Source of the DNA: Polaribacter filamentus | GTDB lineage: Bacteria > Bacteroidota > Bacteroidia > Flavobacteriales > Flavobacteriaceae | Reading direction: 5' to 3' | DNA length: 64,000 nucleotides | Assembly: GCF_002943715.1 (NCBI RefSeq) | Contig: NZ_MQUA01000013.1 | Span: 124,001-188,000, forward strand | Shown: one piece after another, positions 28,854-38,014 of the stretch | How positions within the stretch are numbered: position 1 is the first letter of the stretch | Layout: each line of letters opens with the position of its first letter | Made by a program: the position numbers and the translations under genes | Notes under the pieces: generated by a model | The model's database searches: none | What the model was told of the DNA's origin: nothing | Seen by the model: only the letters and a program-made list of their open reading frames with translations

Positions 28854-31691
28854 TTACATATAATCTTCAATTGGGTTGCAAGAACAAATTAAGTTTCTGT
28901 CTCCAAAAGCATCATCCACTCTTCTAACTGTTGGCCAGAATTTGTTGTCCGCAATATACTCCAAAGGAAAAGCAGCTTGTTTTCTGGTGTATGGAAAAAC
29001 CCAATCATCTGCAGTTAACATGGCTTGTGTATGCGGTGCATTTTTTAAAGGATTATTTTCGTCCGCTATTGTTACTTCATTAATCTCCTTTCTAATAGAA
29101 ATCATTGCATCACAAAAACGATCTAATTCAGCCATACTCTCAGATTCTGTAGGTTCAATCATCATGGTTCCAGCAACCGGAAAAGAAACTGTTGGTGAAT
29201 GAAAACCATAATCCATTAAACGTTTTGCAATATCTACAACTTCAATTCCGTTTTGTTTAAAATCACGACAATCAATAATCATTTCGTGTGCAGCGCGTCC
29301 TTGATCGCCTGTATATAAAGTTGGATAATGACCATTTAAACGTTCTTTAATATAGTTTGTGTTTAAAATTGCCATTTTAGTGGCATCCGTTAATCCCTGA
29401 GCACCTAACATTGTTATATATCCGTAAGATATTAAACAAACTAATGCAGAGCCCCAAGGTGCGGCAGAAATAGAACTAATTGCATTTTCACCACCTGTTT
29501 TAATCAAAGGGTTTGTTGGCAAAAACGGCACTAATTGAGGAGCAACACAAATTGGGCCAACTCCAGGACCTCCACCACCATGCGGAATTGCAAATGTTTT
29601 GTGTAAGTTTAAGTGACACACATCTGCACCAATGGTTGCAGGATTTGTCAAACCAACTTGCGCGTTCATATTTGCACCATCCATATATACTTGACCACCA
29701 TGCGCATGAATTAAATCAGTAATATCTTTAATTCCTGTTTCAAAAACACCATGCGTTGAAGGATAGGTAACCATTAAAGCCGCTAAGTTTTTAGAATGTA
29801 ATTCCGCTTTTTCTTTTAAATCGTCAAAGTCGATATTTCCTTTTTCATCGGTTTTTGTCACCACAACTTCCATACCAGCCATTACTGCGGATGCAGGATT
29901 TGTGCCGTGTGCAGAAGCCGGAATTAAACAAATATTTCTATGAGAATCGCCTCTGTGTTCGTGGTACGCTCTAATAACCATTAAGCCAGCAAACTCTCCT
30001 TGTGCACCAGAGTTTGGTTGTAAAGAAGTACCTGCAAAGCCCGTAATAATATTTAATTGATGTTCTAATTTTGTTAAAACTTCTTGATATCCTTGCGCCT
30101 GATTTAACGGTGCAAATGGATGAATATTTCCCCATTGCGGATTGCTTAAAGGCAACATTTCTGAGGCAGCATTTAATTTCATTGTACAAGATCCCAAAGA
30201 AATCATAGAATGGTTTAAAGCTAAATCTTTACGCTCTAATTTTTTAATATAACGCATCATATCTGTTTCTGAATGATACGTGTTAAAAATGCTGTTTTCT
30301 AAGAAAGGTGTATTTCTTACTAAAGCTTCTGGAATTGCTTTTATTGGTTGTGGTAATGCACCACTTTTAACATTAAAAGCTTGCTCAAAACAACCTACAA
30401 TTTCTTTAATTTCTGTAATTCCGACGGTTTCATTGATAGAAATTGAAACGTGATTTTCATCAACATAATTAAAGTTAATGTGATTTGCTTCTGCAACTGT
30501 TTTTAATTTTGCAGCTGCGACTTCCACTAAAATAGTATCAAAATAAGCTGAATTTAGTTGTTTAAAGCCTAAATCACTTAAAATAGTTGCTAGCGTTTTT
30601 GTGTTTGTATGCACGTAATCAGCAATATTTTTTAAACCGTCTTTACCGTGATATGCTGCATACATACCAGCCATCACAGCTAATAGAACCTGTGCAGTAC
30701 AAATATTAGAAGTCGCTTTTTCGCGTTTAATATGTTGTTCTCTAGTTTGCAAAGCCATTCGTAAAGCTCTGTTGCCATTAATGTCTTTAGTAACACCAAT
30801 TATTCTACCAGGAATATTTCTTTTATAACAATCTCTTGTTGCAAAATATCCTGCATGAGGACCTCCATAACCTAACGGAATTCCGAAACGTTGTGTAGTT
30901 CCTACAACAACATCAACTCCAAATTCTGCCGGTGCTTTTAATTTTACGAGTGATAAAATATCCGCAGCAACTGCCACTTTTATATTCTTTTCATTCGCTT
31001 TTGCAACGAAGGCTGTATAGTCATTTACTTGACCAAGTTTTCCCGGGTATTGTAAAATTGCGCCGTAAAACTCGTCAGAAAAATTAAATTCTTCGTGGTT
31101 TCCAACAACTAATTCAATACCAATAGGCGCAGAACGTGTTTGTAAAACCGATAAAGTTTGAGGTAAAATTTCTTCGGATACAAAAAACTTGGTTACATTA
31201 TTTTTCTTTTGATTTCTTTCACGCACATCAAAAAGTAATGCCATTGCTTCTGCAGCAGCGGTACTTTCATCCAACAAAGAAGCATTTGCCAATTCCATTC
31301 CCGTTAAATCACAAATCATTGTTTGAAAATTTAACAACGCTTCCAATCTTCCTTGTGCAATTTCTGCTTGGTAAGGCGTATATGCCGAGTACCAACCCGG
31401 ATTTTCTAAAATATTTCTTTGAATAACACTTGGCACAATCGCCTCATGATAGCCTAAACCAATATAGCTTTTAAAGACTTTATTTTTTTCTGAAAGTTCT
31501 TTAATATGCGCTAAATATTCATATTCGCTCATAGCAGGTTCTAAATCTAAAGCTTCTTTTAATCGGATTTTTTCTGGAACAGTTTCATTAATTAACTGAT
31601 CTAAACTAGCTACTTTAATAGCCGATAACATTTTTTCTTGCTCCTTTTTATTAGGGCCAATATGTCTTAGTTGAAACGAGTTTGTATTCAT
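28854..31691 (-). CDS. gcvP: Glycine dehydrogenase (decarboxylating), P protein
   Basis: The PLP-dependent P protein of the glycine cleavage system, 945 residues, a single-chain enzyme with N- and C-terminal halves. N-terminal half: FQLRHIGPNKKEQEKML, YTPYQAEIAQGRLEALLNFQ. C-terminal half: PNSGAQGEFAGLMVIRAYH, SAHGTNPASAVMAG, and the PLP lysine in CHLNLHKTFAIPHGGGGPG. It decarboxylates glycine and passes the methylamine to lipoyl-GcvH, feeding one-carbon metabolism. Monocistronic here; serA and the serine ammonia-lyase are nearby but separate. No glycine riboswitch was found upstream. Confidence 0.97.
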   Translation of the reverse strand: MNTNSFQLRHIGPNKKEQEKMLSAIKVASLDQLINETVPEKIRLKEALDLEPAMSEYEYLAHIKELSEKNKVFKSYIGLGYHEAIVPSVIQRNILENPGWYSAYTPYQAEIAQGRLEALLNFQTMICDLTGMELANASLLDESTAAAEAMALLFDVRERNQKKNNVTKFFVSEEILPQTLSVLQTRSAPIGIELVVGNHEEFNFSDEFYGAILQYPGKLGQVNDYTAFVAKANEKNIKVAVAADILSLVKLKAPAEFGVDVVVGTTQRFGIPLGYGGPHAGYFATRDCYKRNIPGRIIGVTKDINGNRALRMALQTREQHIKREKATSNICTAQVLLAVMAGMYAAYHGKDGLKNIADYVHTNTKTLATILSDLGFKQLNSAYFDTILVEVAAAKLKTVAEANHINFNYVDENHVSISINETVGITEIKEIVGCFEQAFNVKSGALPQPIKAIPEALVRNTPFLENSIFNTYHSETDMMRYIKKLERKDLALNHSMISLGSCTMKLNAASEMLPLSNPQWGNIHPFAPLNQAQGYQEVLTKLEHQLNIITGFAGTSLQPNSGAQGEFAGLMVIRAYHEHRGDSHRNICLIPASAHGTNPASAVMAGMEVVVTKTDEKGNIDFDDLKEKAELHSKNLAALMVTYPSTHGVFETGIKDITDLIHAHGGQVYMDGANMNAQVGLTNPATIGADVCHLNLHKTFAIPHGGGGPGVGPICVAPQLVPFLPTNPLIKTGGENAISSISAAPWGSALVCLISYGYITMLGAQGLTDATKMAILNTNYIKERLNGHYPTLYTGDQGRAAHEMIIDCRDFKQNGIEVVDIAKRLMDYGFHSPTVSFPVAGTMMIEPTESESMAELDRFCDAMISIRKEINEVTIADENNPLKNAPHTQAMLTADDWVFPYTRKQAAFPLEYIADNKFWPTVRRVDDAFGDRNLICSCNPIEDYM

Positions 31692-31865
31692 TTAAATTTT
31701 TTATCAGTCTTAAATTCAATCGATTTAGTTGATTGATGATTTATGTTTTATTAACATTGCAAAAATAAGGATTTTAGCATCCTTAAGATTCACATAATTA
31801 CGTTAAATTGAGAATAATTATTAACCAAATGACAATGTTATCAACATAAACTTTACTTTTGTTTG

Positions 31866-32687
31866 ATGAGGTTTTTAAAAAATATTTTAAATTTTTACTT
31901 AAATTCAAGTATACATGTGGCTATAGCCGTATATTCTTTTGTTAGAATTACAGAAATGTATTTTAAACTTCCCCCTAATGAAAACTTAGATTATTTTATT
32001 TTCTGCGGTACAATTACAGGGTATAATTTTGTAAAATATGCGGGTGTTGCAAAATTGCATCACAAAAGTTTAACAAACGATTTAAAAATCATTCAGATTT
32101 TTTCTTTTTTATGCTTTTTAGCTATGTGTTATTATGGGTGTTTAATTGATTTTAAAACACTGCTTTTATCCCTTCCTTTAGCGCTGTTAACCGTTTTGTA
32201 TGCGGTTCCTTTTTTAAGCGGATTTGCTAAAAATTTAAGAGAGATAAGTTATCTAAAAATTATTGTAGTAGCCTTTGTTTGGACTGGGTTTACTGTTTTA
32301 ATTCCGTTATTTGATGCCGGAAAAGAAGGGACTTTATCAGCAGTTTTTTATGCAATTCAACGATTTTTATTGGTAATTGTTTTGATACTTCCTTTTGATA
32401 TTAGAGATATGAAATTTGATGCGATTTCTTTGCAAACAATCCCAAAGAAAATAGGGATAGATAGCACCAAGAAACTAGGAGTTGCACTGCTCGTTTTTTC
32501 GTTAGTTTTAGAGTTTATGTCCTCCACAGAAATCACAGTAAAAAGTCCTTTTATGCTGTTCTTCTTTTTAATGATTATCTTCTTAATGAGAGCTAAAATC
32601 AATCAATCAAAATATTATAGCTCCTTTTGGGTAGAGTCTTTGCCTATTGTTTGGTTGCTATTTCTTTTGGGATTTCATAATTTTTAA
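31866..32687 (+). CDS. UbiA-like prenyltransferase-family membrane protein
   Basis: 273 residues with about eight membrane segments, similar to UbiA-type prenyltransferases. The first Asp-rich site is modified (NFVKYAGVAKLH in place of NDxxD); the second is ILPFDIRDMKFD. Because the first motif is degenerate, catalytic competence is uncertain. The ATG at 31866 is preferred over the TTG at 31863. A TACTTTTG box (31854-31861) directly precedes the start. It is divergent from gcvP. Confidence 0.65.
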   Translation: MRFLKNILNFYLNSSIHVAIAVYSFVRITEMYFKLPPNENLDYFIFCGTITGYNFVKYAGVAKLHHKSLTNDLKIIQIFSFLCFLAMCYYGCLIDFKTLLLSLPLALLTVLYAVPFLSGFAKNLREISYLKIIVVAFVWTGFTVLIPLFDAGKEGTLSAVFYAIQRFLLVIVLILPFDIRDMKFDAISLQTIPKKIGIDSTKKLGVALLVFSLVLEFMSSTEITVKSPFMLFFFLMIIFLMRAKINQSKYYSSFWVESLPIVWLLFLLGFHNF

Positions 32688-32827
32688 GCCTTAAATGTCT
32701 TTTTTTTATGAAGTTAATCAATATTGGTGACAAATTAAATTGATATCATAAAACTTTAAAAAGGCTTCTTACTTGTCTACTATCTTTGTAGCTTTACGCA
32801 TTTAAATTCAACCATGATTTTAAAGTA

Positions 32828-34720
32828 ATGATTACCACAAAAAGAAATTATATTTTCGATTTTGATAGTACTTTAACCAGGGTGGAAGCTTTGGATGTTT
32901 TAGCCGAAATTACACTACAAAATAATCCTAACAAAGAAAAAATTATTCAAGAAATAATTGATATTACCAATTTAGGAATTGATGGCGAAATCTCATTTAC
33001 AGAATCTTTAGAAAAAAGAATTAAGCTGTTAAATGCAAATCAATCAGATTTAGCGAACTTAGTAAGCGCTTTAAAGAAGCAAGTTTCCGCATCCATAGAA
33101 AGAAATAAAGAATTTTTTAAAGATTTTGCAGACGATATTTATGTTATTTCCTGCGGATTTAAAGAATTTATAGACCCTATTGTAGCAGCCTACAATATAC
33201 CTTCAGATAGAGTTTTTGCAAATACTTTTGAGTTTGCTAATGATGGAAAAATTATTGGTTTTGATGCTAATAATCCGTTATCACAGCACAACGGAAAAAT
33301 AAAGTGTTTAAAAGACATGGATTTAGAAGGAGAAATACAAGTTATTGGTGATGGTTATAGCGATTATGTAACCCGAAAATCGGGCGTAGCACATAAGTTT
33401 TTTGCATATACAGAAAACATTTCTAGAGTAAAAACTACAGAAAACGCAGATCATATTGCCCCAAATTTAGATGAATTTTTATACGTAAACAAGTTGCCAA
33501 GAAATATCTCATACCCAAAGAATAGAATTAAAATTTTATTATTAGAAAACGTACACCCAGATGCTTTTACAAAGTTATCAACGGATGGCTTTTCTGTAGA
33601 AACCGTTTCTAGAAGTTTATCCGAAGATGAATTGATAGAAAAAATTAAAGATGTACACGTTTTAGGAATTCGTTCTAAAACTAATGTTACACAGAAAGTA
33701 GTAGATGCTGCGGATAAATTAATGGTGGTTAGTGCGTTTTGTATTGGTACGAAGCAAATTGATTTAGAAGCCTGTAAAGAAAAAGGAATTGTTGTTTTCA
33801 ATGCTCCTTATAGTAATACGCGTTCGGTTGTTGAGTTGGCAATTGGCGAAATTATTATGTTAATGAGAAGTGTTTTTCAAAGAAGCACGGAAATACACAA
33901 CGGTCAGTGGAATAAAACAGCAGATGGTTCAAGAGAAGTTCGTGGTAAAAAACTAGGAATTGTTGGATATGGTAACATTGGTAAGCAATTATCAATCTTA
34001 GCAGAAGGTCTTGGAATGGACGTTTATTACTATGATGTAGAAGATACTCTAGCGCTAGGAAACGCAACTAAAGTAAGTAAATTAGAAGATTTATTAGCGA
34101 TATCCGATGTAGTTACATTGCATATTGATGACAACGCAGCGAACAAAAATTTTATTGGAGAAACAGAGATTTCTCAAATGAAAGATGGTGCGTATTTAGT
34201 TAATCTTTCAAGAGGATTTGTAGTTGATATTAAAGCATTGGCTGCTGCTTTAAAAAGCGGAAAATTAGCAGGTGCTGCCGTGGATGTTTATCCAGAAGAA
34301 CCCGCAAAAAACGGGGAATTCCTAACAGAGTTAAAAGGATTGCCAAACGTGATTTTAACGCCTCATGTTGGTGGAAGCACCGAAGAAGCGCAAAGAGATA
34401 TTGCAGATTTTGTGCCTAGTAAAATTATGGCATATATAAATTCTGGAAATACGGTAGACGCTGTAAACTTCCCTAATATTCGTTTGCCAAGACAAATAAA
34501 GTCTCATAGATTCTTACACATTCATAAGAATGTACCCGGAATTATGGCAAAAATTAATAAGATTTTAGCCAAATACGATTTAAACATTTCTGGTCAATAT
34601 TTATCTACAGATCCAAAAGTTGGCTATGTAATTACAGATTTAGACAAAGAATATAACAAAGAAGTTATTGATAAATTAAGAAAAGTAGAAGGCACTATCA
34701 AGTTTAGAGTGTTGTATTAA
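32828..34720 (+). CDS. serA: Fused SerB-like phosphatase / D-3-phosphoglycerate dehydrogenase
   Basis: 630 residues combining two steps of serine synthesis. The N-terminal HAD domain (1-225) has nucleophile Asp11 and Asp13 in FDFDSTLT and IGDGYSDYVT. The dehydrogenase (about 235-545) has the NAD motif LGIVGYGNIGKQL, NLSRGFVVD and the catalytic His in ILTPHVGGSTEEAQ. A C-terminal ACT domain (about 555-630) ends in GTIKFRVLY and probably senses serine. The fusion is common in Bacteroidota. TATCTTTG at 32781-32788 is a plausible -7 box. A strong palindromic terminator follows. Confidence 0.93.
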   Translation: MITTKRNYIFDFDSTLTRVEALDVLAEITLQNNPNKEKIIQEIIDITNLGIDGEISFTESLEKRIKLLNANQSDLANLVSALKKQVSASIERNKEFFKDFADDIYVISCGFKEFIDPIVAAYNIPSDRVFANTFEFANDGKIIGFDANNPLSQHNGKIKCLKDMDLEGEIQVIGDGYSDYVTRKSGVAHKFFAYTENISRVKTTENADHIAPNLDEFLYVNKLPRNISYPKNRIKILLLENVHPDAFTKLSTDGFSVETVSRSLSEDELIEKIKDVHVLGIRSKTNVTQKVVDAADKLMVVSAFCIGTKQIDLEACKEKGIVVFNAPYSNTRSVVELAIGEIIMLMRSVFQRSTEIHNGQWNKTADGSREVRGKKLGIVGYGNIGKQLSILAEGLGMDVYYYDVEDTLALGNATKVSKLEDLLAISDVVTLHIDDNAANKNFIGETEISQMKDGAYLVNLSRGFVVDIKALAAALKSGKLAGAAVDVYPEEPAKNGEFLTELKGLPNVILTPHVGGSTEEAQRDIADFVPSKIMAYINSGNTVDAVNFPNIRLPRQIKSHRFLHIHKNVPGIMAKINKILAKYDLNISGQYLSTDPKVGYVITDLDKEYNKEVIDKLRKVEGTIKFRVLY

Positions 34721-34740
34721 TCTTCTTTTTTAAACCTAAA

Positions 34741-34774
34741 AAAGCCCTTCAAATTTTAAAATTTGAAGGGCTTT
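34741..34774. terminator. Bidirectional terminator after serA
   Basis: Perfect 34-base palindrome with arm AAAGCCCTTCAAATTTT between convergent genes, with T-rich flanks. The following ~100 bases (to 34870) contain no gene. Confidence 0.85.
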
Positions 34775-34874
34775 TATTTTTGTCGTCATTCCTCGCAGTT
34801 ATGCTTATTTAAAAGTACTTTTCTCTGTGAAACTCTATGCAATTTCTCTGGGAATCTCTTTGTAACATGACCAG

Positions 34875-36062
34875 TTACAACTTCATTTTCTCCTTCAAAT
34901 CAATAATCATGGCATCTTTTACACCTAAATAACGCTTACTTCCTAAATATCTATTTTTATTAAACTCATCATAATTTGGTTGTGAAGCATCCATAGAACT
35001 TAAATGAACGTTTCCAGAAGAATGAATAAATTCCATTTTATCATTACCTAACCAAATAGCAACATGTACAACACGTTGTTTTGTTTCTGATGTTGCTTTT
35101 GTTCCAAAAAAAAGTAAATCTCCTTTCTCTAAATCTTTAAAATTTAAAGTAGCATCGACCGTTTTTCCGGCATTTATTTGTTGAGAAGCATCTCTAGGAA
35201 TTACTAAACCATTTAATAAATAGACCATTTTAGTAAAACCGCTACAATCCATTCCTTTAGAGGAGGTTCCTCCCCACAAATAAGGAAAACCTCCAAAATT
35301 TTTGGCAACAGCTTCAATATTTTCTTTGGATGAAACTACGTTTTCTAACCAAGAATCATAAATTACAGCTTCCTCTTTTTTGATAAATCCAGTTCTTTTA
35401 TCCGGATATTTTACTTCATAGAATGTGTCATCCTCAGAAATGTATTCTAAAATTCCGCCTAAAGTAACGTCAGAAATAATAGTAGCTTCATCCTTTTTAT
35501 CAGCAAAAACATATCCAAAATTTTTGGTAAAAAGCACTTTTTTAGCTTGATTCCAAGTGTCTATTTCGGCTTTGTTTAGTAATTGAATTCCGCCTCTATC
35601 AACCCAAGAAATATACATATCAGGAGTTTGAATTTTATAAAAATCACCTTTTTGATCGAACACTTTTAAAGACATGCCTAACAAACCTTGTGTACCCAAT
35701 TCAGCGGAATGTTTTGGTTCTGAACGAATATTAATCACCGAATTTTTAGCCACAGCAAATTGTAGATTTCCAACCGCAGCATCTGGCAAAACACGTACAT
35801 TATTTGTAAATTGTAACTTTCTATTATTTAAGCTATCTAATAATATTAAAAAGGCTCTTTTAGAAGTGGTTTCTCCCTCTAAAATAAGTTGATTGTCTGC
35901 CAATTCAAAATTGATGTCAAACAATTCAACGCGTTTGTCAGGAGCAAATTCTGATTTTATGGATGCATGAATGCTCTCTAGTTCAGAAATTAGTTTTGAA
36001 TCATTTTTACAAGACATTAAAATAAGGAACAATAACAAAGAAAAGTATTTTATAAACTTCAT
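34875..36062 (-). CDS. NlpC/P60 peptidase lipoprotein with SH3-like domains
   Basis: Cell-wall endopeptidase of the NlpC/P60 family, 395 residues from the ATG at 36062. That start gives a lipoprotein signal, MKFIKYFSLLLFLILMSC. Residues ~95-150 and ~170-240 are SH3-like domains, with NIRSEPKHSAELGTQG and EVKYPDKRTGFIKKEEA. The catalytic domain has Cys in GMDCSGFTKMVYLL and His in RVVHVAIWLGNDKMEFIHSS. It probably cleaves peptidoglycan stem peptides in the periplasm. Monocistronic, convergent with serA. Confidence 0.9.
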   Translation of the reverse strand: MKFIKYFSLLLFLILMSCKNDSKLISELESIHASIKSEFAPDKRVELFDINFELADNQLILEGETTSKRAFLILLDSLNNRKLQFTNNVRVLPDAAVGNLQFAVAKNSVINIRSEPKHSAELGTQGLLGMSLKVFDQKGDFYKIQTPDMYISWVDRGGIQLLNKAEIDTWNQAKKVLFTKNFGYVFADKKDEATIISDVTLGGILEYISEDDTFYEVKYPDKRTGFIKKEEAVIYDSWLENVVSSKENIEAVAKNFGGFPYLWGGTSSKGMDCSGFTKMVYLLNGLVIPRDASQQINAGKTVDATLNFKDLEKGDLLFFGTKATSETKQRVVHVAIWLGNDKMEFIHSSGNVHLSSMDASQPNYDEFNKNRYLGSKRYLGVKDAMIIDLKEKMKL

Positions 36063-36231
36063 TAGATATAGATTTTTTGCTAAAATACAAAACAAAATTG
36101 CTGTTTTATAAAATGAAGAAAATCATTTATAACAACATAGAAATGTTTGTATGAATTTGTGAAATTCGTTCCGAAAGAGCGAATTCTCAAAAGGATTGTT
36201 TTATATTTGGGATAAATCATTTTTATTAGCG

Positions 36232-37494
36232 ATGAATTATCAAAACACATTAGCTTTTGCGAAACAGCAAGATAAAGAGGATTCTCTTTCTCATTTAAGA
36301 AATCGATTTCATATTCCGAAAGATAAAAACGGAAATGAATGGATCTATTTTACTGGGAATTCTTTGGGATTGCAACCCAAATCGACCAAAGAATACATCA
36401 ATCAGGAATTAGAAGATTGGGCAAATTTGGGGGTAGAAGGGCATTTTGAAGCGAAAAATCCGTGGTTAAATTACCATGAATTGTTAACAGATAAAATGGC
36501 TAAAATTGTGGGAGCAAAACCAGTTGAAGTGGTGGTAATGAACACGCTTACCACAAATTTACATTTGTTGATGGTTTCTTTTTACAGGCCTACAAAAACA
36601 AAATATAAAATTGTAATTGAAAGCGATGCTTTTCCTTCGGATAGATACGCGGTGCAATCTCAATTAAAGTTTCATGGTTTTGATGATGAAGATGGCGTTA
36701 TAGAATGGAAACCAAGAGTAGGAGAAACGCTTTTAAATATCGAGGATTTAGAGTCGATTATAAAATTTGAAGGCGATGAAATTTCTTTATTATTAATTGG
36801 AGGCGTAAATTATTATACGGGTCAGTTTTTAGATATAAAAAAAATTGCAGAAATCGGACATTCAAAAAACTGTATTGTTGGTATTGATTTAGCGCACGGT
36901 GCAGGAAATGTGCAACCTAATTTGCACGATTCAAATGTAGATTTTGCAGCTTGGTGTACCTACAAATATTTAAATGCGGGACCAGGAAGTTTAGGCGGTG
37001 TTTTTGTGCACGAAAAACATGCAAAAAATAAAGACTTGCCGCGTTTTGCAGGTTGGTGGAATCACAATAAAGAAACACGTTTTAATATGCGACAGCCTTT
37101 TGATGTGATGCAAGGTGCAGAAGGATGGCAATTAAGCAATCCGCCCATATTATCGATGGCAGCAATTAAAGCTTCTTTAGATTTATTTGATGAGGTTGGG
37201 ATGGGTGGTTTAAGAGAAAAATCAGAAAAACTAACTGGTTATTTTGAGTTTTTAATCAATGAAATTGATTCGGATGATATTAAAATTATCACTCCTAAAG
37301 ATCCAAAAGAAAGAGGTTGCCAATTAAGTATTCAAGTTCAAAATACAGATAAAAGTTTGCATAAAAAACTAACAGAAAATAATATTATTACAGATTGGCG
37401 AGAACCCAATGTTATACGCTGTGCGCCCGTGCCAATGTATAGTTCTTATGAAGATGTGTATAGAATGGTCACTATTTTAAAAGGGTTGTTATAG
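36232..37494 (+). CDS. kynU: Kynureninase
   Basis: PLP-dependent kynureninase, hydrolysing kynurenine or 3-hydroxykynurenine to anthranilate or 3-hydroxyanthranilate plus alanine. 420 residues from the ATG at 36232 (MNYQNTLAF); the frame extends to a TTG at 36196, which is less likely. Motifs: YFTGNSLGLQPK, WANLGVEGHFEAKNPW, DLAHGAGNVQPNLHD, and the PLP lysine in WCTYKYLNAGPGSLGG. First gene of the kynurenine cluster; the next frame begins 4 bases after its stop. The tryptophan dioxygenase and formamidase genes are not in this window. Confidence 0.95.
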   Translation: MNYQNTLAFAKQQDKEDSLSHLRNRFHIPKDKNGNEWIYFTGNSLGLQPKSTKEYINQELEDWANLGVEGHFEAKNPWLNYHELLTDKMAKIVGAKPVEVVVMNTLTTNLHLLMVSFYRPTKTKYKIVIESDAFPSDRYAVQSQLKFHGFDDEDGVIEWKPRVGETLLNIEDLESIIKFEGDEISLLLIGGVNYYTGQFLDIKKIAEIGHSKNCIVGIDLAHGAGNVQPNLHDSNVDFAAWCTYKYLNAGPGSLGGVFVHEKHAKNKDLPRFAGWWNHNKETRFNMRQPFDVMQGAEGWQLSNPPILSMAAIKASLDLFDEVGMGGLREKSEKLTGYFEFLINEIDSDDIKIITPKDPKERGCQLSIQVQNTDKSLHKKLTENNIITDWREPNVIRCAPVPMYSSYEDVYRMVTILKGLL

Positions 37495-37498
37495 CATA

Positions 37499-38014
37499 AT
37501 GAATGTATTATTTCACATGGCAGTTGGAGCAACAATTATAGTCGGAATTGCTAAGATTAATGAAGAAAGTCAATTTGAAAATAAAAAAATCAGTGTATTT
37601 GGTTTTGTTTTAGGCGTATTATCTCATGGAATCTTGGATTATATTCCTCATTGTTATCCAATAAATTCAAAAGTTGATGTAATTAGTAGTTTGATTGTAT
37701 TTTTATTGTTAATCTATTATGTTAAAAAGAAATTTAAAATACTTGTTATGACTACTTTATTAGGTTCAATATTTCCTGATTTATTAGATTTATCACCTGG
37801 GATTATGAATTCATTATTCAATATTAATTTACCAATATTTGATACTATTTTTCCTTGGCATTTTCAGAATTATTCTGGATCGATCTATATAAATAATTGT
37901 AATATTTCTAATATAAATCATGTATTAACTATACTTTTTTGCTTTATAATTTTTGTTTTAAACAAAGAAAAGTTGAAAATAATAATAATAAAAGAGAATG
38001 AAAACAAACGATAA
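37499..38014 (+). CDS. Unknown membrane protein within the kynurenine operon
   Basis: 171 residues with about four to five membrane segments and His residues in HMAVGATIIVG and LSHGILDYIPHCYP, a pattern seen in membrane-bound metal-dependent hydrolase-like proteins (DUF457/YdjM type), which is only a resemblance. It is more AT-rich than its neighbours. Its end overlaps the start of kmo by 17 bases in a different frame. No role in kynurenine breakdown is known, so it may be an insertion that kept the operon intact. Confidence 0.6.
   Translation: MNVLFHMAVGATIIVGIAKINEESQFENKKISVFGFVLGVLSHGILDYIPHCYPINSKVDVISSLIVFLLLIYYVKKKFKILVMTTLLGSIFPDLLDLSPGIMNSLFNINLPIFDTIFPWHFQNYSGSIYINNCNISNINHVLTILFCFIIFVLNKEKLKIIIIKENENKR

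Noticed and set aside
28876..29202. Plus-strand frame opposite gcvP
   Set aside because: Antisense shadow of the P protein; the translated product has no domain features.
31692..31865. Glycine riboswitch upstream of gcvP
   Set aside because: Looked for GG-rich paired aptamer cores; the leader is AT-rich with none.
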